The translations under genes and the position numbers were made by a program. From Halichondria panicea (Eukaryota; Porifera; Demospongiae; Suberitida; Halichondriidae): a DNA stretch of 64,000 nucleotides. Shown piece by piece: positions 48,086-58,284 of this stretch. The notes below the pieces were generated by a model. The model did no database searches. It saw only the letters and a list, made by a program, of their open reading frames with translations, and was not told the origin of the DNA. The DNA lies in the NCBI RefSeq assembly GCF_963675165.1, contig NC_087386.1, forward strand, positions 4,532,169 through 4,596,168. The letters are read 5' to 3'. Position 1 is the first letter of the stretch. Every line of letters starts with the position of its first letter.

Positions 48086-48620
48086 AGGACACATGTATAC
48101 AGACAATCAGACACCTCTTCATTGGTGAGAGAGGAAGTATTCCTTTGCTTGTGTCTATAGCTGTCTGTCTGTAGATCTTTGTTTTAGTCTCTACGGCTGG
48201 AAAGTCAGTTTTGTTGTGTATCTCTATGGTAATTTTGGAGATATTTTTGCATTTGATGGTGATCAAGAAAAATCACTATTTTTGTGAATTGTGTAATTTC
48301 ATAGTGATTGATTCAGAGGAGGTACGACAACATCACGTGCGTGGACAATGGAATGTCAATTAACATGCAGCAAAAGATGATGGGAGGGGCTGTTATCATG
48401 CAGACCACATCCCTACTTTTTGCTGTAACTTACCTCAAGATGTGACTGCATGAGAATCAAGCAACTAAACAACTTTTTAATTTTATTGAATTTTGTTAAT
48501 TTTGCACATTTCCCATGCATGCATGCATACACTTATTAAATTTGATGACAATTTTACAGAGAGTGTAACTGTTGTATGGTGAAATGCATGCGAGAGACTG
48601 GTTCCAGTTTGTACTGCTCT
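48086..48620. other. spacer left of the second foldback element
   Basis: No gene recognised; AT-rich with a catgcatgcatgcat run near 48515-48530. Confidence 0.5.
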
Positions 48621-49627
48621 ATGGTGAGCCTTTGTTTCAAAATGGCGATACAAAATACCATGTGTTGGTGTCCCAAAAATCAACTCGATTTGTTCATAGA
48701 TACTATCTATGATTTGTTTTATCAACTCGATTTTATCGACTTTATCTGGTAGGGATCGACTCGATGTGTTATATCAACTCGATTTTATCCAGGTAAGGAT
48801 CGACTCGATGTGTTTTATCAACTCGATTTTATCCAGGTAAGGATCGACTCGATGTGTTTTATCAACTCGATCTTATCCAGGTAAGGATCGACTCGATGTG
48901 TTTTATCAACTCGATTTTATCCAGGTAAGGATCGACTCGATGTGTTTTATCAACTCGATTCCAGGCCGCTGGGGGAAAAGGCGAGTTTCGAGGGCGGCTT
49001 GATATCTAGGCTATCTATGGCCGGACTCACAAAGGCGCTAGGCACAGACAAGGCACTGAGACTCTTGAGTCCACAGGCAGGCCTACAGCAGGTCAGAGTA
49101 GCTGACCTTCCAGGTACGCCTGCAGAAGGTCACAGCAGCTTACTTGTGCTGGATCACAGTAAATTAAATCACTAAATGCTTGTCTACTTGACTCTTGAGT
49201 TCATGAAACATAGCAAGTAGCTGCTGTGTGATCTCAGGCTCAGAAGGTCCCCATATGAGCTACTCTGAGCTGCTGTAGGCGTGCATGTGGCCTCAAGAGT
49301 CTCAGTGCCCCTTGTCTACGTCTGAGCCTAGCGCCTTTGTTGCAAGAGTATATAGCCTCTTTATCAAGCCTCCCTCGAAACTCTCCTTTTCCCCCAGCGG
49401 CCTGGAATCGAGTCGATCCTCTCGAAATCGAGTTGATAAAACACATCGAGTCGATCCTTACCTGGATAAAATCGAGTTGATAAAACACATCGAGTCGATC
49501 CTTACCTGGATAAAATCGAGTTGATAAAACACATCGAGTCTATCCCTACCAGATAAAGTCGAGTTGATTTTTGGGACACCAACACATGGTATTTTGTATC
49601 GCCATTTTGAAACAAAAGGCTCACCAT
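48621..49627. mobile_element. foldback element 2: ~1-kb palindrome with ~44-bp direct repeats in each arm
   Basis: The ends are atggtgagcctttgtttcaa and its complement ending ggctcaccat. Each arm then has aaaatggcgatacaaaatac, tgttggtgtcccaaaaatca, an array of a ~44-bp unit (containing atcaactcgattttatccag and gtaaggatcgactcgatgtg; about five on the left at 48711-48965, fewer on the right at about 49395-49560), then ccaggccgctgggggaaaag and ggcgctaggcacagac with complements on the right. The loop is around 49110-49200. No coding capacity. Its inner part shares tccaggccgc with the family E hairpins. Confidence 0.82.
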
Positions 49628-49703
49628 ACTGCTCAAGCTTCTGTCTGATATGATAGAACACACCTCCCACAGACATGTTTAATTCATCTCCCTCTTTGGA
49701 CAT
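49625..49703 (-). CDS. possible isolated exon of an unidentified minus-strand gene
   Basis: 79 nt between attttag and gtgagc, reading MSKEGDELNMSVGGVFYHIR and QKLEQY. The splice sites are good and the composition protein-like, but I find no partner exon with certainty (an exon-like stretch with LNPIHQDVRGQPFLSF is at about 50690-50780 on the same strand). Its donor coincides with the end of foldback element 2. Confidence 0.28.
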
Positions 49704-51571
49704 CTAAAATACCACTCAGGAGAAAGCAATATTACTAATGCAATCTGTGCAATTTTTTTGACCGAGTGGTTGTGGAATGTGGTATGCCACATTAAATGGT
49801 CACAACCATCAATTTGTCTAGTAAGCACACCACATCAAAGGTACACACCCACATAATATAAATACACAATAGTCATGCATGCATGCATGGCCATTGAGGT
49901 TGCCAACGACTGACTGTCTGCATGTGATCTCACTTCAAAATCTCCCTAGCATAATTAGGTTTCCACCTTTGTAAACAAGCCAATTCCTACTGTGGTCTGC
50001 CCAAGGGTGGCCACCATAAGCATATTTCGCAGCACTAAGCTCAGTCAAAATTAAATACTAATAATTATGCACATACCATGCATGTATATATATAATTATA
50101 TGATTATAGTGACACTGGAGCAAGATCTAGGTGCATACATGAGTACGTGACTGTAGTAGTTTAACACTGCACACTCATGCAAACAGGTCACTATATATAT
50201 ATACACATAAATGTTCTCACATTATTTCCAAAGAATGTGAGTTTCTAGTTCCGTCTTGAAGTAAGGTGTTTGGAAAAGGGAGTAACTGTGTGTGCATGTG
50301 GGAGGTGTGAGAGGTGGAGTGTGGAGTGGGTATAGAGATATATATAACTGCAAAGCCCTAAAAGCAAGAGGTTCATTCAGAATTAATAGCAATCAACTGT
50401 CACATGCATGCAGTGTACAGTTAAAGGAAGTAACTGTGTGTGCAATGCAGTGTTACGATTTATTTGCTCAAAGTAAAGAATTATCTATGGAGATGGGATT
50501 TGTGCTGCATACGTATTACATTTTAGCTTGGCAGATATTATGATCTGTGCCTGTTTCTTGTGTGTGTGTGTGTTCAACGTACTGGAAGCAGTCAGTTTGT
50601 CTTTGTGTAGGAAGTACCATAGTCTTTGTGGACAGAGTGAGCACACGGCCGAATTCTGGTCACCTTTGTAACAAGTATACCATACATCTCGGAGTAAACG
50701 TAGAACTTGAAGTTTGCAAACGATAGAAAAGGTTGTCCTCTGACATCTTGGTGTATAGGATTGAGTGCACTGTCGAAAATGGGAATGTCATACAAGTTTA
50801 GCATCATAAGAACATAAACAAGTTGTGCACAAAGTGAAGCCACACATGTACAGTTAAGAAAGGCATCATGGGATCATAGTCAAGACACAAGTTAAACAAG
50901 TGAAGCCACACTGTGTCTAAGGATAGCCCCACACTGGTGTTTGTGGTAGTATAACAAAAACAACCCAGCACCTCTTAGGCCTACAGTTTTACCATGTTAG
51001 GTTATAAAAGAGGCATATATATGGAATCATGTAATTGAATTGAGATTGCATGAGGATTGACGATATTTGGACACATCACTAAACATGCATGCTATCTCTA
51101 CATGATTTAGAGGAGACCCCTGAGTGTGCCTTAACCATTAGACCACAGAGGCTTGTATTATATGCTCTTTGAATAACTTCTTTCTGGAACAGATCTGAAC
51201 TGTACCTGGTCGTAAAATTTGTAGGCAGACAATGTAGGCCAGCCAAGTATAGACACCATCGCCGTTGCCAGGTAACGGGGAAGACCAGCTGCTGTATTGA
51301 TGTGGGTAATAACTTGTTGTTGTATTCTATCCCTAGACTACCAGTGTGGCAGCGATAGAATGTATTGTATGCCATTTATGGGCTCATTTTGACATGTATT
51401 AGTTTCCGCTGATGGATTGTTTTAGTTGAATATAAAAAAAGCGCTTATATAATCGGACTAACAAAAGTAGTGAAACAGAAACTGAGAGTGCAGCATCCAC
51501 AAGTGAGTTGAAGCTAATAAAATGTGAAATATACGGCTATAATTATTATATAGATCTAGAGATATTCTAGT
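49704..51571. other. gene-poor region
   Basis: Mostly AT-rich spacer. A tRNA-like A-box stretch (tggtctaatggttaag) is on the minus strand at about 51130-51160 without a B box. No supported gene. Confidence 0.45.
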
Positions 51572-51633
51572 TAGCCTCGATTCCAGCCGCGAAGAAAAAG
51601 GCGCCTTTCTTTTCGCGGCTGGAATCGAGGCTA
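51572..51633. repeat. hairpin repeat, family E, near-perfect
   Basis: 62 bp: arms tagcctcgattccagccgcg and cgcggctggaatcgaggcta, with a self-complementary aaaggcgccttt centre. Confidence 0.85.
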
Positions 51634-51972
51634 GTTTGTGGTGTGGTATGCCCTCATTTAGACAAAATATATAATAGTTGATGTTTAGCAGCAGACAGCA
51701 AAACAATTCTCATGAAGTAGATTATTCATTTCAGCTTTCCACGTTAGAAGTAAGCCTCTACTGATTAAAACCGCGGGGATAGGTACCTCGACAGTGCTTC
51801 GTTTCCAAATGGCAATCCCTATATTATTTCAATCCCTTTATAGCAATTTGCCATCAGTTTTACAATTAGCATTCTACTATGGTGTGTGCAATAAATATAC
51901 ACATGCAGTTATTTGGGAGCAGCGTAATCATTCACATGCCAACAATCATCATCACATACATGCACCTCAGAT

Positions 51973-54900
51973 ATGCTGTCTGGAAGTATTCTCAGTTGGT
52001 TAGTGCTGCTACTGACCCTGGCTGCTGTTACCAGGAGCGAGCACTATCACATTGTGCCAGTGGATTCAACTGAATTTTGTAATGGATATCGAAATGGAAC
52101 TTGTTTCACTCTCGAGCAGCTTGTTCAAACAGACCTGTTATCTGTTGGGGACGATCTCACCTTAAACTTTCTGCCTGGAGATCATGTGTTAACAGAGCAG
52201 TTATTGATTCGTAACTTCTCACATGTGAAACTTACTGGCAGCACAACTACAGCTGTAGTGGGGTTCCATAGCAATGGTACAATACGTCTTGTTAGTATTA
52301 CTGACTTGAGTATCGAAAACTTGGGTTTCGTTGGTTCACAAAACTCACATAAAGGTTTAATCATTGACAGTGCCCACGAATTCTCCATCAAGAACTGCTG
52401 CTTTATGAACTTTGTATTACTCAATCAGATGGAAACCAACATAGTTACAATCACTAATACTCAAGCTGCAACAATTGAAAGCACTCTCTTCATGAATAAC
52501 ACTGGTCAGGCACTGCACGTTGAGGCTGATGATGTGTACATAATAAATAGCGAGTTCACTAGAAACAATGGAGGTGCCGTTGACATTGAATCGAACAACT
52601 CTCTGATCAACAACACAGAGTTCAATTACAACAGTGCTGTGAGCGGAGGAGCATTACAAGTGGTATCTGATACTGTAGTGATTACTTGCTGTAACTTCAC
52701 AAATAACAAAGCTTCTAACTGTGGTGGAGCGATTGATGCTGCTAACTCAGGCAGTGTGTCTCTCTCCGGTAGCACACTGACAAACAACAGTGCTAACTAC
52801 AATGGTGGAGCAATGCGTGTTGGCTCAGGAAGTGTGTTCATCTCAAACAGTGAGCTGACAAACAACAGAGTTGGCTCTGATGGTGGAGCAATTTATATTG
52901 ACTCAGTCAGTGTGTCTATCTCCAACAGTGACTTTACAAACAACAGTGCTGATTACGTTGGTGGAGCAATTATTGTTGTTGCCTCAGGTAGTATGTCCAT
53001 CTCCAACAGTGAGCTGACCAACAACAGAGCTTATTATAGTGGTGGAGCGATTATTGTTTACTCAGGTAGTGTGATCATCTCCAACAGTGAGCTGACAAAT
53101 AACAGTGCTGACTATGGTGGAGCGATTAGTGTTTACTCAGGTAGTGTGTCCATCTTTGACAGTGACCTAACAAACAACAGAGCTGACCATAGAGGAGTGA
53201 TTTTTGTTAACACCGGCAAAACGTCTATCTTTAACAGTACGCTAGCCAGCAACATTGTTGACAATGGAGTGATTTATGTTTCTCAGTCTACCTTGATTTT
53301 AAAAGACACTAACATTACTAATAACATGGCCAGTTCTAAGGAAAGCATTATTTATGCTTTCAACAGTCGAGTCGACTTTAATGGATCTACAACACTCAGT
53401 AACAATCGAGGTGGTTTGTTTGGTGGAGCTATCGGTGCCTTGCAGAGTCAACTATACATTAATACAGAAGGTGTGATCATCACCAACAACACGGCAACCT
53501 ATGGAGGAGGGATATTTCTAAGAGAGAGTACAATCTTTGTAAACGAGCCAATAAAGATCTATAAAAATACAGCATACCAGGATGGAGGAGGAATGTATGC
53601 ATATTCTAGCAGAGTTGAGTTCCAATCAGTTCAGATGGTAGATGCATATGGTCAGCCACTTCCTCCAAATAAACAGAGTGAGATTGCTCACAACGTTGCT
53701 GAGAATAATGGTGGAGGTATTTATGCAGTATCTTCAGCTATAGAACTTACTCAATCACATGTTCACATTAACTCAAACACTGCAAACACTAATGGAGGTG
53801 GATTGTATCTACAGCAAAGTTCAAAACTGTACCTCTTTAAAAATAATGGAGAAGATTCATGGAATAAATTATATGTCAAGTTAATGATTATTGAGAACTC
53901 GGCTCAATATGGCGGAGGGATATTTGTGGCAGATGACACAGAGAGTGGTGCCTGCAGAGTAGGAGCCATAGAAACTGATGATACTCACACTATTTTTGCT
54001 GGCTGCTTCATTCAAACAATTAAACTATATGAGTGGCACAGGGACAGCTATAATCGAAATTATTTTAACACATTCATGACCAACAACACAGCTACCCAGT
54101 CAGGAGCAGACATTTACGGAGGTCTTTTGGACAGGTGTACAGTAAGTCAAAGTGTTGAATATTACATTTCTTCAAATGGATCTGGATTGGACTACGTAAG
54201 TAACACCACAAAGTTATCCACTGAATTATCAATCTCTTCTAAGCCTGTTCAAGTGATTTTTTGCAATAATGATCGTCGTATTATTTCTACAAGAAAGGGA
54301 CACAAGTTTAAAATCAGTGTCATGGCTGTTGACCAAGTTGGGAATCGAATGAATGCCACAATTCGCAGTTCTGTTGTCAGTGAGAGTAGAGTTAATCGTC
54401 TCAAAGAAGGACAGGCAAAACAGGAAGTTGGTGATCAGTGCACAGAATTAGAGTACAATGTATTCTCACAAGACAGCTCTGCTCAAGTGGAACTCTATGC
54501 TGATGGTCCATGCATCAATTTTGGAATTTCAAGACAAATTATTAGTATTTCATTTCAACCCTGCACATGCCCTATTGGATTCAAGCCAATTCAGTCTGAT
54601 ATTGAGTGCAGGTGTGACTGTGATCCAGTCTTGCAACAATATCAGATAACAAACTGTTCTGAGGAAAATGGGACCTTAAAGCTAGAAAGTAATACCAACG
54701 TATGGATAAATACCATCAATGAAACAGGGTATATTGTTAGTAATTGCACATTTGACTATTGCTTACGAAGGCCAGTTGACATCAGTCTAAGCAGCCCCGA
54801 CAAACAGTGTGCCGATAATCGAATTGGAATCTTATGTGGAGGATGTAAATCAAATTTCAGTCTTGTGCTGGCTACGTCAAAGTGTAAAGAATGCTCTAAT

Positions 54901-56322
54901 CTTTACCTTCTTCTACTAATACCATTTGCGCTGGCTGGCATAATAATAGTTGCTGTAATTCTTGTGCTCAACATAACTATAGCAACTGGAACTATTCATG
55001 GCCCCATTTTTTTCGCCAACATAGTAGCTGCTAATAGAACAATATTTTTTCCTAGTTTAAATAACTTTTTAACAGTTTTTGTATCATGGGTGAATCTTGA
55101 TTTAGGTATTGAGACATGCTTTTACAATGGAATGACCTCTCAAGCAAAAGTACTCCTTCAACTTGTCTTTCCCGGTTACTTGTTTCTTCTAATGCTTTTT
55201 ATTATCATTTTGAGCAAGTACTTTGACTCATTTTCAAAGCTCCTCTCCAACAGGAACCCAGTTGCCGCCCTTGGCACACTCGTCCTACTGTCTTATTCCA
55301 AACTCTTACGGTTTATCATTGCTGCACTGCAATACAGGGTCTTGGATTATCCTAATGATACAAATGATATAGTTTGGGTGTATGATAGCAATGTACAATT
55401 CTTCACTCCTGATCGTATTCCTCAGTTTGTTGCTGCTGCCATAATCCTCATTGCCGGTGGATTGTTTACTATACTCCTCTTCTTTGGACAGTGGTTTCCT
55501 CGCTGTTCCAAGATTATGAAATGGACCAAGAACACAAAGTACATTGGATTCATGGATACATACCATGCTCCATTCACTCCCAAGCATCGCTACTGGGTGG
55601 GACTGCTCCTTTTTGCTCTGATTGCTCATAACCTAGTAACTGCTATGGCTCCAGACACTTTTCTTCCCGTGCTATCATCTGGGGCTGTATCAGTTGGACT
55701 GATCGGCTGGAAACTACTGAATAGCCGTTTGTATAAAAGTAATTTTTGTGATTCTTTCGAAAATCTCTATCTACTCAATGTTGCTATTCTAGCATTCGGC
55801 ACCTCTTATGTCAAAGATACCAAGAAAGATCAGTCAGCACTAGCCAATACGTCAATGGCTATATCATTCACTCTATTTGTGACAACACTATGCTACCATT
55901 TTCACCAATTTGTACTCAAAAAGAGTAATACATGGCTGAAGATAGAGGACCAAATAAGAAACTTACGAGCAGGTGTTGCAGACATTAGACTCCAAATACC
56001 TAACAATGATAGGGAAATGTATGATCTGGTAGCCGATGAAAACGATGATGATGAATTATTTGAAGCAGTAGATAACTATGAAGAAAGAGACCCCATGAAT
56101 CCCACTTACATTGACGGAGCAGAAGAAGCTGACCCTGATCGCTATATCACTCCTCCTATTATCAGACCAGCCACGAAGTCAGAACAGCTGAGACTATCCT
56201 ACATGGATGAACTGGCCCCCCTCACCACAGAGGACTATAGACCATCCCCTCCCCCTCCAAGAGTCATCCATCGTCCTGTCGTTACACACACAGAAATAGG
56301 CCCCATACGAAATGAAGTATGA
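51973..56322 (+). CDS. single-exon beta-helix (Pmp-like) multi-TM surface protein
   Basis: 1449 aa without introns. A signal peptide (ILSWLVLLLTLAAVTRS) is followed by a right-handed parallel beta-helix at about residues 80-740, with many NN-GGAI / SNSELTNN turns. The stretch at about 250-440 is a tandem array of ~27-residue units of the form GSVSISNSELTNNSADY-GGA. These GGA[ILV]/FxxN motifs are those of polymorphic-outer-membrane-protein and pectin-lyase-like repeats. A cysteine-rich neck follows (PCTCPIGF, CRCDCDP, ILCGGCKSNFSL). From about 973 to 1316 there are eight or nine hydrophobic helices, then an acidic, proline-rich cytoplasmic tail (PSPPPPRVIHRP). The signal peptide plus 7TM-like end suggests an adhesion or recognition receptor at the cell surface; large families of this layout are known from sponges. 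Ligand unknown. Lack of introns suggests retroposition or expansion as intronless copies. Confidence 0.85.
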   Translation: MLSGSILSWLVLLLTLAAVTRSEHYHIVPVDSTEFCNGYRNGTCFTLEQLVQTDLLSVGDDLTLNFLPGDHVLTEQLLIRNFSHVKLTGSTTTAVVGFHSNGTIRLVSITDLSIENLGFVGSQNSHKGLIIDSAHEFSIKNCCFMNFVLLNQMETNIVTITNTQAATIESTLFMNNTGQALHVEADDVYIINSEFTRNNGGAVDIESNNSLINNTEFNYNSAVSGGALQVVSDTVVITCCNFTNNKASNCGGAIDAANSGSVSLSGSTLTNNSANYNGGAMRVGSGSVFISNSELTNNRVGSDGGAIYIDSVSVSISNSDFTNNSADYVGGAIIVVASGSMSISNSELTNNRAYYSGGAIIVYSGSVIISNSELTNNSADYGGAISVYSGSVSIFDSDLTNNRADHRGVIFVNTGKTSIFNSTLASNIVDNGVIYVSQSTLILKDTNITNNMASSKESIIYAFNSRVDFNGSTTLSNNRGGLFGGAIGALQSQLYINTEGVIITNNTATYGGGIFLRESTIFVNEPIKIYKNTAYQDGGGMYAYSSRVEFQSVQMVDAYGQPLPPNKQSEIAHNVAENNGGGIYAVSSAIELTQSHVHINSNTANTNGGGLYLQQSSKLYLFKNNGEDSWNKLYVKLMIIENSAQYGGGIFVADDTESGACRVGAIETDDTHTIFAGCFIQTIKLYEWHRDSYNRNYFNTFMTNNTATQSGADIYGGLLDRCTVSQSVEYYISSNGSGLDYVSNTTKLSTELSISSKPVQVIFCNNDRRIISTRKGHKFKISVMAVDQVGNRMNATIRSSVVSESRVNRLKEGQAKQEVGDQCTELEYNVFSQDSSAQVELYADGPCINFGISRQIISISFQPCTCPIGFKPIQSDIECRCDCDPVLQQYQITNCSEENGTLKLESNTNVWINTINETGYIVSNCTFDYCLRRPVDISLSSPDKQCADNRIGILCGGCKSNFSLVLATSKCKECSNLYLLLLIPFALAGIIIVAVILVLNITIATGTIHGPIFFANIVAANRTIFFPSLNNFLTVFVSWVNLDLGIETCFYNGMTSQAKVLLQLVFPGYLFLLMLFIIILSKYFDSFSKLLSNRNPVAALGTLVLLSYSKLLRFIIAALQYRVLDYPNDTNDIVWVYDSNVQFFTPDRIPQFVAAAIILIAGGLFTILLFFGQWFPRCSKIMKWTKNTKYIGFMDTYHAPFTPKHRYWVGLLLFALIAHNLVTAMAPDTFLPVLSSGAVSVGLIGWKLLNSRLYKSNFCDSFENLYLLNVAILAFGTSYVKDTKKDQSALANTSMAISFTLFVTTLCYHFHQFVLKKSNTWLKIEDQIRNLRAGVADIRLQIPNNDREMYDLVADENDDDELFEAVDNYEERDPMNPTYIDGAEEADPDRYITPPIIRPATKSEQLRLSYMDELAPLTTEDYRPSPPPPRVIHRPVVTHTEIGPIRNEV

Positions 56323-57230
56323 ACGGTCTTATTTAGCTTAGGTACCCACCATTCACATTTGCAAATTTGATTGTAATTTGTGCTAATAATTATTGATACA
56401 GAGATTATAGACATTTTATAGAGATAAGAAATGATATATATGAATCCTATTATGATTGTGTACATTGTGATTTTTGAACTATCAACATACATGTATATAT
56501 GTACGTACTTACAAACTGCATAAAAACAAACAAAGAGACATAATTATATATATTGTGTTGACCCATGCACTGACAATAATTAAACATACATGCATGCATG
56601 CATTCACAGGTTTGTGGTCCAACACAGAATCAATTTGGATCTTATAAATTACAGGTGTGCATAATTAATTATATATTACCCGTATGCTGCTAATATTTCA
56701 AAAGGGTGTGGTAAAGTCTATAATTCCTTTGCTTCCAAAGTAGTTCAGGAATGTACCAAATGTGACGTACAAGCACAAACTTTAATGGCTGCGCGACTAT
56801 ATTAGTTCAAATTCCTATGGTGCACACATTTGTGCAAGAGTTTAGAAGTGTAGAGTACAACAAGATGCTCATGGAGCATTCCCCCTGTCGCACATGGCGA
56901 ACGGATATAACTTTGTAATGATCGAACTGGCAATAGAGCTGTCTCTCCCACATGCACAGATTTGTGTGACACCATGCATGGATATATATATATAGAAGAA
57001 AGGGATTGGAAATGGAAGTACCCTCGAAGTACCATCCGACGTGTATCTTTGCAGTTTTAAGAATAAGCTCGTTTTTCGATCATCATGCTTGGTAGATAAT
57101 CTACTGTCTTTTTTATTATCGCTACTGTCATCACATGTTTTTGCTCTAATGATTATAGTTATTCATTCTTCACTATACTGTTATACATTGTTATTGTGAT
57201 ACTGTTATTATTGTAGTACATGCACATGCA
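56323..57230. other. intergenic region
   Basis: AT-rich, with catgcatgcatgcat at about 56588-56602 and a single family D MITE end near 56995-57020. No gene. Confidence 0.6.
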
Positions 57231-57419
57231 TACCGTATAGCGAGTATATATAAACTTTTGCGGAATGACGGTTAGAAAAGTTTTCGCGTATTTCAGCATG
57301 CATGCCATGCGATACTAAATTCGTGGGTGTAATGTTCGCGATCCATGCTTAATCAGCGAAAACCGTAAACATTTATACCCTCGAAACATAATAATTATGT
57401 ACACGCTGTATATACGGTA
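57231..57419. mobile_element. TACCGTATAGCGAG inverted-repeat element
   Basis: 189 bp between taccgtatagcgagtatata and tgtatatacggta, with inner pairs ttttcgcg / gcgaaaa. Same terminal motif as families A and B. Confidence 0.65.
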
Positions 57420-57430
57420 TTGTGTTCTTT

Positions 57431-57850
57431 GGGATAGCATGTCACTACGCATGGATGGACTACCTGTGCTCAACACTGCATGTATTAGGAACATCAATTC
57501 ATCACAAGTCATCATGATTATATGCCCGCATATTCCAAAATGGATGTATAATAAATATATAGGGATCGGTCATCACCCCACCAGTGAAAATTGCGTGGTA
57601 TATTGGCCGGGATGGAAAACTACCATGCAGTACGTGTGATTGACGTTGTAACGGATTGGAGTTATGCTCTCGTCTGATTTCTTGTTTCCACGCTTTTTGG
57701 TGGTTCCCCTGGCCAATCCTAGCAATTTTTAACATTGCAAATGTTTTTTTTGTTGGATAATCATGATGATTTGTGATGAATTGATGTTCCTAATACATGC
57801 AGTGTTGAGCACAGGTACACACAGTCCATCCTTGCGTAGTGACATGCAGT
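57431..57850. repeat. inverted repeat, ~95-bp arms
   Basis: The left arm about 57431-57525 (gcatgtcactacgcatggat to agtcatcatgattat) matches the complement at about 57757-57850 (ataatcatgatgatttgtga to atgcagt). The left arm holds agcacag / ctgtgctcaacactgcatg and the right arm the reverse. Confidence 0.75.
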
Positions 57851-58030
57851 ACAGTCTACTGGTGACCTGCATGGAATAATGTGGTGGATGGAAGCTGGTA
57901 GATGGATCTGAAACACAGTTTATATAATGTATATTGTACATGTTCATGACGCTGTAATGGATTGGAGTTATGCTCTCGTCTGATTTCTTGTTTCCACGCT
58001 TTTTGGTGGTTCCCCCGGCCAATCCTAGCA
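57641..58030 (+). repeat. direct repeat, ~84 bp, two copies
   Basis: 57641-57724 and 57947-58030 share cggattggagttatgctctc (tggattgg in copy 2) through ccacgctttttggtggttcc and ggccaatcctagca, with about four changes. They flank the right arm of the inverted repeat. After the second copy come gttgatct / gagttgac units (58040-58130), recalling the foldback arrays. Confidence 0.75.
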
Positions 58031-58284
58031 TGTTTTTCTAGTCGGATTGTAATTGAGTTGACTATGAGGTTGATCTACTGAGTTGACCTCATGCAAAGTT
58101 GATCTGGTAAGAATTGATCTCGTGTGCATAGGTTTTCTTTCAATACGTACATTTTGATCTGTGCATTGACAAACTCTCATATTAAATTACACACACATAG
58201 CTAAGCCACACCAGTGAGTCAGTATTCGATAAGCTATAATTACTTTGTAAATTGCTAAAACTAAAGGCCAGAAGTGCAAAATTA

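Noticed and set aside
48500-48535. catgcatgcatgcat runs here and at many other places (44050, 44120, 44345, 49875, 56590)
   Set aside because: Simple GCAT repeats common in the whole window; not a CRISPR or regulatory array.
48711-48965. regularly spaced direct repeats, superficially CRISPR-like
   Set aside because: Units are contiguous with no unique spacers, are mirrored in the opposite arm, and the genome is clearly that of an animal.
51125-51165. tRNA-like sequence on the minus strand (cctctgtggtctaatggtta)
   Set aside because: Only a box A-like part; no anticodon stem, T arm or box B (GGTTCGA) could be found. Perhaps a SINE head, not supported.
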